A stretch of 64,000 nt of DNA from Anaerocolumna jejuensis DSM 15929. GTDB lineage: Bacteria; Bacillota; Clostridia; Lachnospirales; Lachnospiraceae. The notes beneath the pieces are model-generated. The model saw only the letters and a list, made by a program, of their open reading frames with translations. It was not told the origin of the DNA and did not search any database. A program made the translations under genes and the position numbers. Below, one piece after another: positions 60,925 through 64,000 of the stretch (position 1 is its first letter; every line of letters starts with the position of its first letter). The stretch lies in the NCBI RefSeq assembly GCF_900142215.1, contig NZ_FRAC01000007.1, positions 62,001 to 126,000 on the forward strand. Reading direction: 5' to 3'.

Positions 60925-61140
60925 TTTATTGAAAGCAATCGATACAAGTGAGGGGTACATGTATCAGATTGTACTTTCCAATGGAATTAGTGAATAGCGT
61001 AGGGCTTTTACAGCCCCGGTATTGATAGATTTTTATCAAAAAGATAAAGTAGCAACATGCTATTTCGATATTATTTATCTTTTAATATTAATATAATACA
61101 AAATTCTACAGGAAGCAACAGGATAAAGAAAAAATTTTAA
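60925..61140 (-). pseudogene. ghost of a second copy of the AraC-GGDEF gene: both ends kept, body lost
   Basis: 60925-60980 matches 56178-56235 (the sequence around and just past the stop of the AraC-GGDEF gene): TTTATTGAAAGCAATCGATAC and TATCAGATTGT..CTTTC are shared. 61088-61140 matches the leader of that gene (58397-58445): ATATAATxCAAAAT, TACA, GCAACA and AATTTT in the same order and spacing. The ~2.1-kb coding body is missing between them. I infer that a paralogous gene was here in the same orientation and was deleted internally. Confidence 0.55.
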
Positions 61141-61303
61141 GATTATTTTAATTTTGCTGTAATTTTCATTTATATTTTCGTAAATTTCGTTAGAAAGAAG
61201 TCAGTGTTTAGGCATATTTAGCCATGAAAAGCTCTGTTTAGGCAAGTACTTTTATCAATTTATCCGGTTATAAAATAAAGTGTCAATTTTAAGGAAGCAG
61301 CCG

Positions 61304-61332
61304 TTTACATTAGGAGGCTTATATGCTAAGAT
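61304..61332 (+). promoter_or_regulatory. promoter of the YvyF-type gene
   Basis: TTTACA (61304-61309) and TAAGAT (61327-61332) have a 17-bp spacer, 81 bases before the start. It resembles a housekeeping promoter rather than a sigma-28 one. Confidence 0.5.
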
Positions 61333-61412
61333 AGTACGGAGGATATGCAGAATATACCAATGATAATGCATAATACTTCCGCGGACAGATAAAAGGTTAG
61401 GGGGATCGTCGC

Positions 61413-61829
61413 ATGGAGAAGAACGGCGGATTACAAAGCTGCTTAAGATGCGGAAATATGTTTTTATATTCAGGTGTAGGAAAATGCATCTGCGAGAATT
61501 GCAAAAAGGAAGATGAAGAAGAATTCCAGTCAGTCAAGAATTATATCTATGATCATCCTCTTGCCACAATCATGGAAATCTCCAAAGAAACTGGAGTCAG
61601 AGTAACCAGAATCAAGAGCTATCTGAGAGATGGACGGTTAATTATATCAGATGATTCTCCTATTTTTATTAATTGTGAAATCTGCGGAGAGAGCATAAAG
61701 TACGGAAGGCTCTGCCGTAACTGCGCCGATACCATGAGCAATGAAATGAGAAATGCCCTGAAAGTCGAAGAGTATCAGGTGGGAGAGAAGCCTAATCCTG
61801 CATCAAGGACAAGATTTCTTGAACATTAG
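61413..61829 (+). CDS. YvyF-type flagellar-region protein with zinc ribbon
   Basis: A 138-aa protein resembling YvyF (TIGR03826), a small protein encoded near flgM in Firmicutes flagellar loci. An N-terminal zinc ribbon has CLRCGNMF and CICENC (Cys positions ~10, 13, 27, 30). A short winged-helix-like middle (ATIMEISKETGVRVTRIKSYLRDGRLI) and a second Cys pair (CEICG, CRNC) follow. The rest of the flagellar operon (flgM, flgN) is not beside it, so it is separated here and directly precedes the tRNA-Gly. The start is ATG 61413 after GGGGGA. Confidence 0.78.
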   Translation: MEKNGGLQSCLRCGNMFLYSGVGKCICENCKKEDEEEFQSVKNYIYDHPLATIMEISKETGVRVTRIKSYLRDGRLIISDDSPIFINCEICGESIKYGRLCRNCADTMSNEMRNALKVEEYQVGEKPNPASRTRFLEH

Positions 61830-61839
61830 TAAAAAGTTG

Positions 61840-61868
61840 TTGACATAAAGTAATGCTTGTACTATAAT
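61840..61868 (+). promoter_or_regulatory. consensus promoter of tRNA-Gly
   Basis: TTGACA (61840-61845) and TATAAT (61863-61868) are both exact consensus hexamers with the ideal 17-bp spacer, 57 bases before the tRNA. Confidence 0.9.
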
Positions 61869-61924
61869 ATTGTTTGTGTTCGCCAGACGGTATAAAAAAT
61901 GCCAGACGGCAAGATTACAAACAT

Positions 61925-61996
61925 GCGCGAGTGGCTCAGTGGTGGAGTATCGCCTTGCCAAGGCGAGGGTCGCGGGTTCGAATCCCGTCTCGCGCT
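61925..61996 (+). tRNA. tRNA-Gly(GCC)
   Basis: A complete cloverleaf: acceptor arms GCGCGAG (61925-61931) and CTCGCGC (61989-61995), D-arm with GGCTCAGTGGTGGAG, anticodon stem-loop CGCCTTGCCAAGGCG with anticodon GCC, and T-arm GCGGGTTCGAATCCCGT. CCA is not encoded. Its 3' half recurs in three partial copies in this window. Confidence 0.95.
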
Positions 61997-62010
61997 TCTC
62001 ATGAAATGAT

Positions 62011-62047
62011 CGGGAAGTCTTGAGTTTTCAAGACTTCCCGTTTTTTT
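62011..62047 (+). terminator. tRNA-Gly terminator
   Basis: CGGGAAGTCTTGA (62011-62023) and TCAAGACTTCCCG (62028-62040) form a perfect 13-bp stem with a four-base loop, followed by seven T. Confidence 0.93.
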
Positions 62048-62140
62048 ATATGTCAATAGCCTGTATACACTTTCAATATGCTATACTGGTTATGGCGTCT
62101 CATAAACGTCTAATATAAATAAAAAATTGGAGGCTATAAA

Positions 62141-62932
62141 ATGAATAGCAAAACACGTTTTCATAAAATTAAAAAAGTAAATTTATTTATTTTAATTGTA
62201 GTATTATTAAGTTCAGCTATATTTTATTGTAATAAAGTTAGCGCTGAAACAAGTATTCAGTATTGGGATAAAAACACAAATAAAATAGTGACTACTACTG
62301 AAAAGAAGTTTTTACAAAAGTATGGGTTTTACAAGAAAAAGACCTTTTATAAAGGTTATGATGATAAAGGCAAATTAGCCGTTGAATTTTACTTTGATGA
62401 AAAAACAAAAAAAGGTTGTGGAATTTCATATTACTATAGCAATCCATTTGGATTTGAAATAGATTCTTATCAAACTCAAAAAAAATTTACTTATGAAAAG
62501 TATTCATTAATGCCCATTATGAATGATACTAAATTTAACCCATATACAGAAGATATTTTAAACTATAAAGAAGAAAAAACTTACAAATTTATTAATAAAA
62601 AGCAAAGACTTATAAACTATACATCAACAGGTATAATTAGTGGTGACGAAACAGAAAAAATTGTAGCAATGGATTTTAGTTATGGTAAAAATGGAAAATT
62701 AATTTCTAAAAATATTACCGTCAATTCTAATATTTCGGGAAGTTACAGAAGTTCATCAGCTATCTACTATGATAAATTAGAGCGGCCATATTACAGCAAA
62801 TCATATGTAACTCATGGCAGCCTCCTTGATTTTTATATATATAATGGAAATAGTAAAATTCCTAGTTATATACTTACACTGGACGATAATCTTGGGGTGA
62901 TAAATCCTGTATTAACTAAAATAACCAAATAG
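62141..62932 (+). CDS. secreted hypothetical protein in a tRNA-associated mini-insert
   Basis: A 263-aa exported protein with a basic N-terminus and one hydrophobic segment (residues ~13-33), probably a signal peptide ending near VSA. The mature part is Lys/Tyr-rich with repeated strand-like motifs (FYKKKTFYKGYDDKGKL, FTYEKYSLMP, YKEEKTYKFINKKQRLI), the kind of pattern seen in MORN- or YD-like beta sheets, but I assign no family. It is more AT-rich than its neighbours and lies between tRNA-Gly and a partial copy of the tRNA 3' end at 63019, so it looks acquired. GGAGG precedes the ATG. Confidence 0.65.
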   Translation: MNSKTRFHKIKKVNLFILIVVLLSSAIFYCNKVSAETSIQYWDKNTNKIVTTTEKKFLQKYGFYKKKTFYKGYDDKGKLAVEFYFDEKTKKGCGISYYYSNPFGFEIDSYQTQKKFTYEKYSLMPIMNDTKFNPYTEDILNYKEEKTYKFINKKQRLINYTSTGIISGDETEKIVAMDFSYGKNGKLISKNITVNSNISGSYRSSSAIYYDKLERPYYSKSYVTHGSLLDFYIYNGNSKIPSYILTLDDNLGVINPVLTKITK

Positions 62933-63018
62933 TAATATCAGTTGTAGACAGTCTTTAGACACTTGATAGACAGTGTGTGTTCCTCCTTATTTTAATAAGT
63001 TTGCGGAGAGTGGTAAAA

Positions 63019-63039
63019 TTTGAATCCCGTCTTGCGCTT
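63019..63039 (+). repeat. partial copy C of the tRNA-Gly 3' end
   Basis: TTTGAATCCCGTCTTGCGCTT matches the tRNA T-arm/acceptor end (61977-61997) with two base changes. The rest of the tRNA is absent. With the real tRNA it brackets a ~1-kb insert. Confidence 0.65.
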
Positions 63040-63049
63040 AAATTAATTC

Positions 63050-63088
63050 GTCAGAAGTCTTTTATTTAAGAGGCTTCTGGCGTTTTTC
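63050..63088 (+). terminator. terminator after the tRNA scar
   Basis: CAGAAG (63052-63057) and CTTCTG (63074-63079) pair with an inner CTT/AAG, followed by a run of T from 63083. Its position relative to the tRNA scar mirrors the real tRNA terminator, which suggests that both came with the duplicated segment. Confidence 0.6.
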
Positions 63089-63396
63089 TTTTCTGGAGTT
63101 TTGAGTAACATGAGTATGTTAAGATTATTCATTTCTTAAAAAGAAGATAAAATGTTATGTGTATCCATTACTGATGAAACTGAGGTGGTATAACGTTTCT
63201 TTCTTCCATTCTTAGGATTGCTATCTTACTATACTCAATATCAGAAAATTTAAGTGCTGTGCCCTTTCCAATTCAAATTCTGTGCTGAAACATTCGCTGA
63301 ATGTATAATGATTCTATAATTTATTTAGTTTACTTAATATGGTATTATAGGTATTACTAATTGATAAACAGAAGCTATGAAAGGAGGGTAATTATA

Positions 63397-63990
63397 ATGA
63401 ACGAAGTAATAGATCACTATGATAAACTTATTGAGGAAAATAATGACCCATTTTATGACCCAAAACCTTTACGAGAGTATATGGACAAGTGGGACGGAAT
63501 TGATTTTATAAAAGAAATGCAACTAGCAGCTGACAAAAAAGTGCTTGAAATAGGTATTGGTACTGGCCGAATAGCTAATAGAGTAGCTCCATTGTGTAAA
63601 GCTCTTGTTGGAATTGATATGTCCCCAAAAACTATTGAAAAGGCAACTGAAAATCTTATAAGATATAATAATATCATTTTATATTGTGCAGATTTTATGA
63701 AATACGATTTTGATTGCTTGTTTGATGTGATTTATTCTTCTTTAACTTTTATGCACATCAAAGAAAAGCAGATGGCTATCAGTAAAGTTGCCAAGTTGAT
63801 GAAGAGCAATGCACGGTTGGTGCTGTCAATTGATAAAAATCAATCGGAATATATTCAGATGGATAACCGAAAAATAAAAATATATCCTGATAATCGAGAT
63901 GAAATTTGCAGCTATATAGAAAGAGCGGATTTACAACTTAAAAAACAGTATGAAACAGAATTTGCATATATATTTGTTGCTATAAAATGA
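63397..63990 (+). CDS. class I SAM-dependent methyltransferase
   Basis: A 197-aa cytosolic methyltransferase. Motif I is VLEIGIGTGRIANRVAPL (about 47-64), followed by LVGIDMSPKTIEKATENL as motif II, ILYCADFMKYDFDCLFDVIYSS (motifs III-IV) and a short C-terminal sheet. The substrate is unknown; the layout fits the Methyltransf_11/25 type small-molecule enzymes. The start is ATG 63397 after AAAGGAGGG; a longer frame to 63361 has no ribosome site. Confidence 0.85.
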   Translation: MNEVIDHYDKLIEENNDPFYDPKPLREYMDKWDGIDFIKEMQLAADKKVLEIGIGTGRIANRVAPLCKALVGIDMSPKTIEKATENLIRYNNIILYCADFMKYDFDCLFDVIYSSLTFMHIKEKQMAISKVAKLMKSNARLVLSIDKNQSEYIQMDNRKIKIYPDNRDEICSYIERADLQLKKQYETEFAYIFVAIK

Positions 63991-64000
63991 TATTGTAATC

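Larger units (their letters stand above)
62933..63396. other. non-coding stretch with tRNA scar and terminator
   Basis: Besides the tRNA-Gly 3' copy and its hairpin (listed separately) I see no gene here. The end of the stretch gives the methyltransferase leader with AAAGGAGGG. Confidence 0.45.

Overview
The window looks like a chromosome segment of an anaerobic, motile, plant-polymer-degrading Clostridia species, most likely a Lachnospiraceae of the Lachnoclostridium/Anaerocolumna type. The support is low GC, strong GGAGG ribosome sites, a flagellin with a CsrA-like gene beside it, a YvyF-type flagellar gene, many AraC/MerR regulators with GyrI-like domains, PocR-type chemotaxis signalling and a modular GH5 mannanase. 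No phage or plasmid backbone is visible, but many small scars of mobile DNA are. All functional calls come from reading motifs by eye; no database search was run.

Layout. 1-2.1 kb: a decayed tyrosine integrase and an aspartokinase gene between two ~63-bp direct repeats that end in a tRNA-Gly 3' half. 2.1-6.2 kb: a 925-aa flagellin, a CsrA-like gene and a small tyrosine recombinase bracketed by two near-identical palindromes. 6.8-9.3 kb: a MerR regulator with its own 19-bp-spacer promoter, a DUF6273 protein, a lipoprotein broken at a TA tract, and a second copy of the integrase scar. 9.4-13.2 kb: a 5'-3' exonuclease and several GNAT acetyltransferases; two genes share a 41-bp promoter block that differs at one base. 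13.5-17.8 kb: a LanFEG/CprABC-like antimicrobial-peptide ABC transporter (AT-rich) followed by its two-component system (GC-rich). 17.9-30.2 kb: a frameshifted AraC gene, a CPBP protease, an 1809-aa FMN-binding surface protein, and small accessory or decayed genes.

30.5-34.8 kb: a redox/detoxification operon (quinone oxidoreductase, TetR, SDR, MBL-fold hydrolase) behind a promoter with a dyad operator. 35.3-46.2 kb: a PocR-type chemotaxis signal protein, GNATs, an OmpR/HK pair, a membrane-anchored type-B carboxylesterase divergent from a TetR gene with a 30-bp perfect palindrome between them, and two AraC-GyrI regulators. 46.5-53.8 kb: an XRE-TPR regulator, GrpB, RmlC, a ceramidase-like hydrolase, a 33-bp minisatellite and the GH5 mannanase. 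54.1-61.8 kb: a signalling cluster with a membrane MCP, an AraC protein carrying a degenerate GGDEF domain, an EAL/HDOD protein, an active-looking GGDEF protein, the ghost of a second AraC copy, and a YvyF-type flagellar gene. 61.8-64 kb: tRNA-Gly(GCC), a small secreted-protein gene between the tRNA and a partial copy of its 3' end, and a methyltransferase.

The most notable themes are motility and c-di-GMP control (flagellin, CsrA-like protein, recombinase, MCPs, AraC-GGDEF, EAL/HDOD, GGDEF), repeated use of the tRNA-Gly 3' end as an apparent insertion target, and a dense set of small-molecule-sensing regulators with recognisable operators.
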